Assembly: GCA_023415725.1 (NCBI GenBank)
Contig: JAEZJR010000188.1
Coordinates: forward strand, 1 to 6,002
Origin: Acidobacteriota bacterium
Lineage (GTDB): Bacteria; Acidobacteriota; Blastocatellia; Pyrinomonadales; Pyrinomonadaceae
Length of the DNA stretch: 6,002 bases
Direction of reading: 5' to 3'
Below, in pieces: positions 1-5,038 of this stretch. The position numbers and the translations under genes are program-made. Under the pieces are notes generated by a model, which saw only the letters and a list, made by a program, of their open reading frames with translations, was not told the DNA's origin and made no database searches. Numbering within the stretch: position 1 is the stretch's first letter; each line of letters opens with the position of its first letter.

Positions 1-296
1 AGCAGTCGTCCACCGCTATTTTCGTGCTTCGCACTCATGCAGGCGAGGGCGCCTGCGTTCCCGGGGAGGGAGCCTGCGTTCCCGGAGGACTTCGGCGACT
101 GCACACCGCCAACAGCCAATTGCCAACCGAACTTTCCGATCCAGCCGGGTTTTGTGCCTCTCGGGTAGAGGATGCGTCGATGGAATTGGGTGTAGCCGAG
201 GGCACGCATCTCGCGTTCGATGCGGGTGATGTTTTGACCGTTGAAGTAGACGAAAAGGATGTAGCAGGCGAAGAGGACGGGGTCAATGGGTTGCAT
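1..296 (-). CDS. Unrecognised protein, N-terminal 98 residues; runs off the left edge
   Basis: This frame opens with ATG at 294-296, preceded two codons upstream by an in-frame TGA, and stays open to base 1, so the 3' end is missing. The first ~58 residues look like a genuine protein: MQPIDPVLFACYILFVYFNG, then an acidic/basic helix with RIEREMRALGY, then FHRRILYPRG and KPGWIGKFGW. The pattern of a short helix, a turn and an Arg-rich segment resembles a small helix-turn-helix DNA-binding domain, but I do not recognise the family. From about residue 57 the sequence changes character: residues 57-63 are encoded by a 7-bp tandem repeat, and residues 71-86 (GNAGSLPGNAGAL) by a hairpin repeat. The native stop may therefore have been lost and the tail created from repeat DNA. 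No strong Shine-Dalgarno is seen; GAG lies only a few bases before the ATG. That this is coding is likely; its function is unknown. Confidence 0.6.
   Translation of the reverse strand, partial: MQPIDPVLFACYILFVYFNGQNITRIEREMRALGYTQFHRRILYPRGTKPGWIGKFGWQLAVGGVQSPKSSGNAGSLPGNAGALACMSAKHENSGGRL
31..85 (+). repeat. Class R hairpin repeat plus a tandem half copy
   Basis: GCACTC (31-36) is followed by arm GCAGGC (39-44), a 6-nt loop, arm GCCTGC (51-56) and GTTCCCGG (57-64). A half copy follows with a 21-bp period: bases 45-64 and 66-85 match at 19 of 20 positions, giving a second GCCTGC plus GTTCCCGG without its own left arm. Arms, loop and tail match the hairpins at 563, 2055, 4588 and 4960. The element is read through by the partial minus-strand gene, where the 21-bp period gives a 7-residue protein repeat (GNAGSLP/GNAGALA). 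Confidence 0.7.
108..128. repeat. 7-bp tandem array, units GCCAANN (class H)
   Basis: Three consecutive 7-bp units share GCCAA and differ in the last two bases: GCCAACA, GCCAATT, GCCAACC. The array lies inside the partial minus-strand gene, covering residues ~57-63, just after the conserved-looking KFGW. It is the first of four heptad arrays in the window, each with a different unit. The design recalls the short tandemly repeated heptanucleotides of cyanobacteria, but the relation is only by analogy. Confidence 0.6.
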
Positions 297-500
297 AGCT
301 CAAAACGCGCAAACTTTGGGCGCGGGCTTTGAGGTTAGGCGATGGTTCTGGTTATGGGGTACAGCAGTCTTCGCGAAATGCGTGGGTTTGCGTGAATTTC
401 TTGATCATCTCACAGGCGTGTTCCGGAGTTGCATGCTGTGGTCGCATGTCCAAGTCGCTTGTTTAAGGCGACGTGTGGCCGAGAATCTGCCTTCGGCAAT

Positions 501-530
501 CCGCCCCTTACCAAGGGCGGTTCTGACAAA
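501..530 (+). repeat. Class S hairpin repeat, copy 1
   Basis: Arm CCGCCC (501-506) pairs with GGGCGG (515-520) around TTACCAA, with two further T-A pairs (508-514, 509-513) and one bulged C (507). The tail TTCTGACAA follows. Bases 501-530 align without gaps to 2021-2050 at 23 of 30 positions. The pair G503-C518 here is A2023-T2038 in the other copy, a compensatory change that supports a folded element. Confidence 0.6.
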
Positions 531-557
531 GAAGCCCGCGGGAGGCCGCGGGCTTTT
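531..557 (-). terminator. Probable intrinsic terminator downstream of the aminotransferase
   Basis: A strong GC stem (AAGCCCGCGG at 532-541 with CCGCGGGCTT at 546-555, loop GAGG) lies 35 bp beyond the aminotransferase stop. On the minus strand the stem is followed by a moderate T-rich stretch (CTTCTTTGTC). On the plus strand it is followed by TTTTGGTTT, so it could act both ways, although no plus-strand gene ends here. A class R hairpin sits between the stop codon and this stem. Confidence 0.65.
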
Positions 558-562
558 GGTTT

Positions 563-590
563 GCACTCGCCGGCTTGGAGCCGGCGTTCC
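563..590 (+). repeat. Class R hairpin repeat, adjoining the aminotransferase stop
   Basis: GCACTC (563-568) is followed by arm GCCGGC (569-574), loop TTGGA, arm GCCGGC (580-585) and tail GTTCC (586-590); C568-G586 adds a seventh pair. It aligns over its full 28 bp with 4588-4615. The arm pair C571-G583 is A4596-T4608 in that copy. It ends one base before the aminotransferase stop codon. Confidence 0.7.
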
Positions 591-591
591 G

Positions 592-1956
592 TTAGATCGA
601 GGCGGTGATGGCTTCGTCGAATAGTTCGAGGGCGACGTCGGCTTGTTCCTTTGTGAGGATGAGCGGCGGCGAGAAGCGGATGGTGCTGGTGCCGCAGCCG
701 AGGATGATGAGGCCCTTGTTGAAGCATGCCATTTCGATGCGATCGCGAAGCTCAGGGGCGGGCTTTAGTGTCTCCCTGTCGGTGACGAACTCGACGCCTA
801 GCATCATGCCGAGGCCGCGGACGTCGCCGATGCAGTCGTGTTTCTCTTTGAGCTTGTTGAGACCCGCTTCGAGATACGCGCCGACCTCGCGGCTGTTGTC
901 GATGAGGCCGCCCTGGAGGAGTTCGATGGTCTTCATCGCGGCGGCGAGGGCGACGGGGTTGCCGCCGAACGTTGAGGCGTGTGCTCCCTTGTGCCAATCC
1001 ATGATGTCGGCTTTTGCGGTGCATGCGCCGATGGGCATTCCGGAGCCGAGGCCTTTCGCCATGCAGACGATGTCGGCTTTGACGCCGTCGTGATGGTCGA
1101 GCGCGAACATCTTGCCGGTGCGGCCCATGCCGGACTGCACTTCGTCGACGATGAGCACGATGCCGTACTGATCGCAGATGCGGCGGAGTTCTTTGACGAA
1201 CGCGGTCGGGGCCGGGACGTAGCCGCCCTCGCCCTGGACGACCTCGAGGATGATGCCGGCGACCTCTTCGGGCGGCGTCGTGGTTTGGAAGACGCGGTTC
1301 TCGAGCCAGTTGATCACGTCGCGGGTTACCGTCGCTTCATCGGACGGCATGTCCGTGGCGAAGTGGCGGAACTTGTTCGGGTAGGGGATGTGCACGACAT
1401 CCAATGCCTGACGCATGAAGCCGAGGCGCTGAGCTTTCTTTGAAGAGGTGAGGCTTAGAGCTCCGAGCGTGCGGCCGTGGAACGAGCCGTAGAACGAGAT
1501 GAACTTCTGGCGGCGCGTGTGGTACATCGCGAGCTTCAGAGCCGTTTCGATCGCCTCGGCGCCGGAGTTGGCGAAGTGCGTTTTCGTCGGGCCGTCGATC
1601 GGCACGATGTCGTTGAGCATCTTGCCGAGCTCGGGCATGTGGCGATAGTAGAAGTCGGTGCCGCAAAGGTGGATCAGTTCGCTGACCTGTTTCTGAACGG
1701 TCGCAACGATCTCGGGGTGGCAGTGGCCGGTGGAACACACAGCGACTCCTGCGTTGCAGTCGAGGAAGACGTTGCCGTCGGGGTCGGTGATCCAGACGCC
1801 GCTGGCGTGGTCGGCGACGAGTTTGTAATCGGGGCGCGGGTAGCTGGGCGTTACGTATTGCGCGTCGGCGTCGACGATCGCCTGGGCCTTCGGGCCGGGC
1901 AGCGGGGTTTTGATCTCGGGACGTTTGCGGGTTTCGAGTTCGGTTGTCGGGGTCAT
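592..1956 (-). CDS. Class III PLP-dependent aminotransferase (ornithine/GABA/acetylornithine type)
   Basis: A 454-residue cytoplasmic enzyme expected to move an amino group from an amine or amino acid (ornithine, 4-aminobutyrate, acetylornithine or a similar omega-amine) to 2-oxoglutarate or pyruvate. Class III (fold type I) landmarks in order: GPKAQAIVDAD near residue 21, GVWITDPDGNVFLD (53-66), the cofactor-phosphate loop NSGAEAIETALKLA (130-143), SFHGRTLGALSLT (158-170), EVVQGEGGYVPAP (238-250), DEVQSGMGRTGK with the pyridine-binding Asp271, the Schiff-base Lys301 in MAKGLGSGMPIGA, STFGGNP (328-334), and substrate-carboxylate Arg427 in IRFSPPL. The GPKA start and overall pattern are closest, from memory, to the archaeal broad-substrate ornithine/GABA aminotransferases rather than E. 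coli GabT, so the exact substrate cannot be named. The ATG at 1956 is preferred because AGGAG lies 8 nt upstream; an in-frame ATG at 2049 would add 31 residues, partly encoded by a repeat hairpin. All catalytic residues are present. Confidence 0.93.
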   Translation of the reverse strand: MTPTTELETRKRPEIKTPLPGPKAQAIVDADAQYVTPSYPRPDYKLVADHASGVWITDPDGNVFLDCNAGVAVCSTGHCHPEIVATVQKQVSELIHLCGTDFYYRHMPELGKMLNDIVPIDGPTKTHFANSGAEAIETALKLAMYHTRRQKFISFYGSFHGRTLGALSLTSSKKAQRLGFMRQALDVVHIPYPNKFRHFATDMPSDEATVTRDVINWLENRVFQTTTPPEEVAGIILEVVQGEGGYVPAPTAFVKELRRICDQYGIVLIVDEVQSGMGRTGKMFALDHHDGVKADIVCMAKGLGSGMPIGACTAKADIMDWHKGAHASTFGGNPVALAAAMKTIELLQGGLIDNSREVGAYLEAGLNKLKEKHDCIGDVRGLGMMLGVEFVTDRETLKPAPELRDRIEMACFNKGLIILGCGTSTIRFSPPLILTKEQADVALELFDEAITASI

Positions 1957-1971
1957 GAGTTTTTCTCCTGT
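1957..1971 (-). promoter_or_regulatory. Ribosome binding site that fixes the aminotransferase start
   Basis: On the minus strand ACAGGAGAAA precedes the ATG at 1956; AGGAG occupies 1969-1965 with an 8-nt gap. The upstream in-frame ATG at 2049 has no comparable site and lies among repeat sequence, which decides the start. The same ten bases occur before both lipoprotein genes. Confidence 0.8.
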
Positions 1972-2020
1972 GTTCCTGAAGAGTTTTTCGAGAATGCCAC
2001 TCTTCTTATTGACGGCTTGG

Positions 2021-2050
2021 CCACCCGTTACGATGGGTGGTACTGACAAT
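2021..2050 (+). repeat. Class S hairpin repeat, copy 2
   Basis: Arm CCACCC (2021-2026) pairs with GGGTGG (2035-2040), extended by G2027-T2034 and T2028-A2033 around a four-base TACG loop, and is followed by TACTGACAA. It matches 501-530 at 23 of 30 bases with a compensatory arm change. It lies in the aminotransferase leader and runs directly into a class R hairpin. Confidence 0.6.
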
Positions 2051-2054
2051 ACGG

Positions 2055-2078
2055 GCAGGCTGGAAGCCCGCGCTCCAG
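2055..2078 (+). repeat. Class R hairpin repeat in the aminotransferase leader
   Basis: Arm GCAGGC (2055-2060), loop TGGAA, arm GCCCGC (2066-2071) with one A-C mismatch, then tail GCTCCAG (2072-2078). An alternative perfect 5-bp pairing is CGGGC (2052-2056) with GCCCG (2066-2070). The layout is that of the class R elements at 563 and 4588, though the GCACTC lead is absent here. Confidence 0.6.
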
Positions 2079-2174
2079 TCGATGGAGAAAATTAGTCGCC
2101 GCCGAAGAGGTTGGCTCGGCGTGCGGCGGGGCGCAGCTTTGCAATGCAGCGGGGTGTCATACGGTTACAAGGGC

Positions 2175-2183
2175 AGTATAGCA
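2175..2183 (-). promoter_or_regulatory. Candidate extended -10 promoter for the aminotransferase
   Basis: The minus strand reads TGCTATACT: a near-consensus -10 hexamer (TATACT, 2180-2175) with the upstream TG of extended -10 promoters. The best -35 match, TTCGCC with a 19-bp spacer, is poor. Transcription would begin near 2168 and give a leader of about 210 nt carrying both repeat hairpins. It lies just after the stop of the upstream minus-strand gene, so it would give the aminotransferase its own transcript. Confidence 0.4.
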
Positions 2184-2223
2184 GATGAAGCGGAGAAGGG
2201 GCGAAAGGGACAAGAGGTGACGT

Positions 2224-2706
2224 TCAGTGTTTGCGTTTGAGGGTGTCGTGGTTCCATTCGAGGGTGATGGAACCGCCGATGGGGAGGGAGGACCATTGGG
2301 AGGCGAATTGGTCGAATTTTTGGGCGACGCGAGCGAGGTCGGTGGGTGGGATCTTGGTGTCGGGGATGATCTCTTGTTTTTCCCAGCGGGCCTGGGCGGC
2401 GTAGACCGCGTGCTCGGCGAAGAGGGCGTCGTCGCGGTTTTCTTTCATGAGGGAATCGCGTTGTTTCTTTGATTTGCGTCGCTGGCGAGCGTCGGCTTCG
2501 TTGGGCGCGATGATGCCGCCGGCGGCCATTTGGCCGAAGATGCCGCCGAGGATCTTGAGTTCGTTTTCTACAATGAAATGCGCGGCGTCGTGCGGGAGAC
2601 GGTCGTCGTATCCCGGGGCAGGCTCCATGTGGCGCGGCGGTTCGCCGGGGCGTTCGATCGTAACCCGGTAGCGGCGTTCGCCGGTGCGTGTGAAGGTGAC
2701 GTTCAC
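2224..2706 (-). CDS. Conserved-looking hypothetical protein, about 160 residues
   Basis: I cannot assign a function. The protein is soluble, with no signal peptide or membrane segment. It opens with a beta-rich stretch (VTFTRTGERRYRVTIERPGEPP, written here as NVTFTRTGERRYRV and VTIERPGEPP), then the PAPGYDDRLPHDAAHFIVE region (~29-47) and GGIFGQMAAGG (54-64). A very basic, charged helix follows (ARQRRKSKKQRDSL) and an acidic C-terminal half ending KRKH. The DxRLPHDxxHFxVE plus GIFGQxAAGG pattern resembles, from memory, uncharacterised proteins in Actinobacteria. The GTG at 2706 is chosen as the start. The frame is open upstream to an ATG at 2811, but that start would overlap the divergent gene's ATG at 2806 and would translate the 7-bp repeat. 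AGGA lies very close to the GTG, and a TAGAAT box lies 7 nt upstream, which might mean a leaderless or near-leaderless message. Confidence 0.75.
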   Translation of the reverse strand: MNVTFTRTGERRYRVTIERPGEPPRHMEPAPGYDDRLPHDAAHFIVENELKILGGIFGQMAAGGIIAPNEADARQRRKSKKQRDSLMKENRDDALFAEHAVYAAQARWEKQEIIPDTKIPPTDLARVAQKFDQFASQWSSLPIGGSITLEWNHDTLKRKH

Positions 2707-2713
2707 TTTCCTG

Positions 2714-2719
2714 ATTCTA
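2714..2719 (-). promoter_or_regulatory. Candidate -10 box TAGAAT close to the GTG start
   Basis: On the minus strand TAGAAT lies 7 nt before the GTG at 2706. That is the spacing expected when transcription starts at or beside the start codon. No good -35 is visible. It is speculative alone, but the divergent gene has a similar arrangement. Confidence 0.3.
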
Positions 2720-2745
2720 ACAAAGCGAGGAACTTTCTCAGGAAT

Positions 2746-2766
2746 AAGTGAGAAGTGATAAGTGAG
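2746..2766. repeat. 7-bp tandem array, units AAGTGAN (class H), in the divergent promoter
   Basis: Three consecutive units AAGTGAG, AAGTGAT, AAGTGAG lie in the middle of the 99-bp region between divergent starts at 2706 and 2806. It is the only one of the four heptad arrays that lies outside coding sequence. Its position would allow a role as a direct-repeat operator, but kinship with the coding arrays makes a general repeat more likely. Confidence 0.6.
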
Positions 2767-2793
2767 ATTTGTTTGGAGTCGACTGCGGGGTGG

Positions 2794-2799
2794 TAACAT
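2794..2799 (+). promoter_or_regulatory. Candidate -10 box TAACAT immediately upstream of the YyaL-type gene
   Basis: TAACAT ends 6 nt before the ATG at 2806, a TANNNT box in the position typical of leaderless transcripts. GAGG lies only one base from the ATG, too close for a normal ribosome binding site, which fits the same idea. A -35 is not evident. Confidence 0.3.
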
Positions 2800-2805
2800 C
2801 GAGGT

Positions 2806-4953
2806 ATGCAATCACCTAAGAAGTACACGAACAAACTCGCGGGGGAGACATCTCCGTATTTGCTGCAGCACGCGCATAATCCGGTCGATTGGTACCCGTG
2901 GGGGGAAGAGGCTTTTGGGAGGGCGAAGTCGGAGGACAAGCCGGTACTGGTGAGCATCGGGTATTCGGCGTGCCACTGGTGCCACGTGATGGAGCATGAG
3001 TCGTTCGAGGATGAGCTGACGGCGAGGATACAGAACGAGCACTTCATCAACATCAAGGTCGACATGGAAGAGCGGCCGGACGTGGACCAGATCTACATGA
3101 ACTTCGTTCAGATCACGACGGGCCGCGGCGGTTGGCCGATGAACGTTTTCGTGACGCCGGACAAGGTGCCTTTCTTTGGCGGGACGTACTTCCCGCCGCA
3201 GCCGCGTTACGGGATGCCGAGCTGGCAGCAGGTGCTGGTGAGCCTCGCCGAAGCCTGGAAAGGGCAGCGCGAGGAATTGATGCGATCCGCGAACGAGATC
3301 CTTGGTGAATTGCGGAAGCTAAGCATTGCGGAGTTCGGGGCGTCGGGGGTGGATGCGGAGTTGAGCGAGCACGCTTACAGGAATTTCGTGAAGAACTTCG
3401 ACGCGAAGAACGGCGGGTTTGGCGGGGCACCGAAGTTTCCGCCCTCAATGGCGTTGGAGTTCTTGTTGAGATATTGGAAACGCACCGGCGATGAAGGTGC
3501 TCTTGAGATGGTGGCGAAGACCGCCGAGATGATGGCGAAGGGAGGGATGTATGACCAGCTAGGCGGCGGGTTTCATAGGTATGCCGTGGACGCGATCTGG
3601 CTGGTGCCGCACTTCGAGAAGATGCTGTATGACAATGCGCAGTTGATAAGGGTGTATTTGCATTTGTATCAGATATATAAGAGTTCAAAGTTCAAGGTTC
3701 AAGGTTCAAGGTCTGTCGATGCTGAATTTTTCCGTCGTGTGGCTGAAGAGACGTTGGCTTATGTGCTGCGGGAGATGACGGATGCATCGGGCGGGTTTTA
3801 TTCTTCGCAGGACGCGGACAGCGAGGGGGAAGAAGGGAAGTTCTTTGTATGGTCGCCGGCGGAGATCGCGGAGGTGTTGGGCGAGGAAGACGCGCGAGAA
3901 TTTTGCGCTTTGTATGACGTGACGCCGGAGGGGAATTTTGAGGGGCATAACATTCTCAATATTCGCGGCGGAGTCACGGGCGATCTGGGCCCAACGAAAG
4001 GTGATGCCAACAGCTATCAGCTCTTAGCTGACAGCTCCCAGCAAGAGGCGTGGAAGGAGAGGTTATTTGCTCATCGGGAGAAGCGGGTGAAGCCGTTCAG
4101 GGATGAGAAGGTGCTGACGGCGTGGAACGGTTTGATGCTGGCGGCGTTTGCCGAGGCGGCGGCGGTGTTGGGAGATGAGAAGTATTTGGAGGCGGCGAAG
4201 AGGAATGCGGATTTTGTGTTGAGTGAAATGACAGACAGCGGCAATGTGCCGGCGATCCATTTGCGGAGGACGTGGAAGGATGGGCGGGCGAAGTTGAATG
4301 GTTATATAGAGGACTACGCGAATCTTGCGGATGGGTTGATCGAGCTTTATCAGGTTTCGGGTGAGGATAAGTATCTTCACGCGGCGAGGGAGCTTGCCGA
4401 TACGATGATCACGGAGTTTTGGGATGAGGAGAATGGCGGATTCTTTTTCACTTCGAACGATCATGAGGAGTTGATCGTTCGGAACAAGGATTTTGTGGAT
4501 AACGCCACGCCGTCGGGGAACTCCGTGGCGGCGGATGTGTTGTTGAAGTTGGCGAAGTTTTATGGAGGAGCGGTCGACGGTGAGCCGGCACTCGCAGGCA
4601 AGATGCCTGCGGTCCAGTCGGCGGAGATGTACGAACGGTTCTCTATGACGACACTGAGGCTGGCGGCGGGGCAGATACGGCGGTTCCCGAATGGATTCGG
4701 GCGGGCACTTTCGGCAGTGGAGTTTTTGATCGGCGATGTGAAGGAGATCGCGATCGTGGGGACGCGCGGGAGCGAGGTCGAGCGAGAGGTGTGGTCGGAT
4801 TACAGGCCGTTCAAGGTGGTGGCGACGGGCGGTGATGTTCCGCTGCTCGAAGGGCGCGAGGCAGTGGACGGGAAGGCGACGGTTTACGTCTGCGAGAACT
4901 TTGTTTGCCAGCGGCCGGTGACGGAGGTGGAAGAGTTGAAGCAGTTGTTGTGA
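2806..4953 (+). CDS. Thioredoxin-domain protein, YyaL/SPATA20 family (DUF255)
   Basis: A 715-residue protein of the family that includes B. subtilis YyaL and mammalian SPATA20. The N-terminal thioredoxin-like domain (~8-165) carries the family signature LAGETSPYLLQHAHNPVDWY (11-30), the redox motif CHWCHVM (Cys56, Cys59), VDMEERPDVD and GGWPMNVF. The rest resembles an alpha/alpha-barrel like those of glycoside hydrolases and sugar epimerases: GGFGGAPKFP (203-212), WLVPHFEKMLYDNAQL, DADSEGEEGKFFVW, DEKVLTAWNGLM, and TPSGNSVAADVLL. The C-terminal CENFVC (Cys696, Cys701) is also typical. A molecular function is not established; a redox or sugar-related role is usually inferred. There is no signal peptide, so it is probably cytoplasmic. 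At 715 residues it is somewhat longer than the usual ~690. Compared with YyaL recalled from memory, extra residues fall at ~293-302 and ~590-606, exactly where repeat elements are encoded; a third repeat encodes 402-414. All remain in frame. The ATG at 2806 gives the standard family N-terminus. Confidence 0.95.
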   Translation: MQSPKKYTNKLAGETSPYLLQHAHNPVDWYPWGEEAFGRAKSEDKPVLVSIGYSACHWCHVMEHESFEDELTARIQNEHFINIKVDMEERPDVDQIYMNFVQITTGRGGWPMNVFVTPDKVPFFGGTYFPPQPRYGMPSWQQVLVSLAEAWKGQREELMRSANEILGELRKLSIAEFGASGVDAELSEHAYRNFVKNFDAKNGGFGGAPKFPPSMALEFLLRYWKRTGDEGALEMVAKTAEMMAKGGMYDQLGGGFHRYAVDAIWLVPHFEKMLYDNAQLIRVYLHLYQIYKSSKFKVQGSRSVDAEFFRRVAEETLAYVLREMTDASGGFYSSQDADSEGEEGKFFVWSPAEIAEVLGEEDAREFCALYDVTPEGNFEGHNILNIRGGVTGDLGPTKGDANSYQLLADSSQQEAWKERLFAHREKRVKPFRDEKVLTAWNGLMLAAFAEAAAVLGDEKYLEAAKRNADFVLSEMTDSGNVPAIHLRRTWKDGRAKLNGYIEDYANLADGLIELYQVSGEDKYLHAARELADTMITEFWDEENGGFFFTSNDHEELIVRNKDFVDNATPSGNSVAADVLLKLAKFYGGAVDGEPALAGKMPAVQSAEMYERFSMTTLRLAAGQIRRFPNGFGRALSAVEFLIGDVKEIAIVGTRGSEVEREVWSDYRPFKVVATGGDVPLLEGREAVDGKATVYVCENFVCQRPVTEVEELKQLL
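3683..3710 (+). repeat. In-gene 7-bp tandem array, units GTTCAAN (class H)
   Basis: Four consecutive units: GTTCAAA, then GTTCAAG three times. They encode residues ~293-302 (SSKFKVQGSR) of the YyaL-type protein, between the helices LYQIYK and EFFRRVAEE. YyaL, as I recall it, has a shorter loop at this point. Four copies are 28 bp, so the net insertion must include other bases to keep the frame. Confidence 0.75.
4011..4042 (+). repeat. In-gene 7-bp tandem array, units (C/T)AGCTNN (class H)
   Basis: Units CAGCTAT, CAGCTCT, TAGCTGA and CAGCTCC, then a partial CAGC. They encode residues ~402-412 (NSYQLLADSSQ) of the YyaL-type protein, between NILNIRGG and WKERLFAHREKR. Family members usually have a charged helix in this stretch, so the repeat may have replaced it rather than lengthened it. 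Confidence 0.65.
4588..4615 (+). repeat. Class R hairpin repeat inside the YyaL-type gene
   Basis: GCACTC (4588-4593), arm GCAGGC (4594-4599), loop AAGAT, perfect opposing arm GCCTGC (4605-4610), tail GGTCC (4611-4615) then AG; C4593-G4611 adds a pair. It is a full-length match in layout to 563-590, which is not coding. Here it is translated as ALAGKMPAVQ (595-604), within about 11 residues that B. subtilis YyaL, as recalled, lacks. Confidence 0.75.
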
Positions 4954-4959
4954 GACCGC

Positions 4960-4983
4960 CCCCGGCAAGGGTGCCGGGGTTCC
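4960..4983 (+). repeat. Class R hairpin repeat after the YyaL-type stop
   Basis: Arm CCCCGGC (4960-4966), loop AAGGGT, arm GCCGGGG (4973-4979), then TTCC. It starts 7 bp after the stop codon and is followed by a separate terminator. The outer pair C4961-G4978 is G-C in the other copies, another structure-preserving change. It lacks a T-tract, so it is not itself a terminator. Confidence 0.65.
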
Positions 4984-4986
4984 ACG

Positions 4987-5020
4987 AAAAAACCCTGCCG
5001 GTTGGCAGGGCTTTTATTTT
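4987..5020. terminator. Bidirectional intrinsic terminator between convergent genes
   Basis: Stem CCCTGCC (4993-4999) with GGCAGGG (5004-5010) and loop GGTT. It has six A's before it and CTTTTATTTT after it, so each strand has a U-tract. It lies between the YyaL-type stop (4953, plus) and the lipoprotein stop (5039, minus) and can end both transcripts. Confidence 0.88.
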
Positions 5021-5038
5021 GCAACAAACACTGTTCGC

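Noticed and set aside
352..447. Minus-strand 31-residue frame ending REDCCTP, just upstream of the partial left gene
   Set aside because: Too short to support, with no clear ribosome binding site and no recognisable family. A small peptide cannot be excluded.
286..624. Plus-strand frame of 112 codons
   Set aside because: It runs through two repeat hairpins and the terminator and into the antisense of the aminotransferase, with no family-like sequence.
979..1443. Long plus-strand frames opposite the aminotransferase (also 605-1093 and 1477-2046)
   Set aside because: They are shadows of a GC-rich minus-strand gene whose catalytic motifs are all intact.
1957..2049. 31-residue N-terminal extension of the aminotransferase from the ATG at 2049
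   Set aside because: The ATG at 1956 has a strong, well-spaced ribosome binding site, and the first residues of the extension are encoded by a class S repeat.
4063..4968. Minus-strand frame of 301 codons opposite the YyaL-type gene
   Set aside because: Arg/His/Leu/Pro-rich composition typical of an antisense shadow; the plus-strand frame carries all the family motifs.
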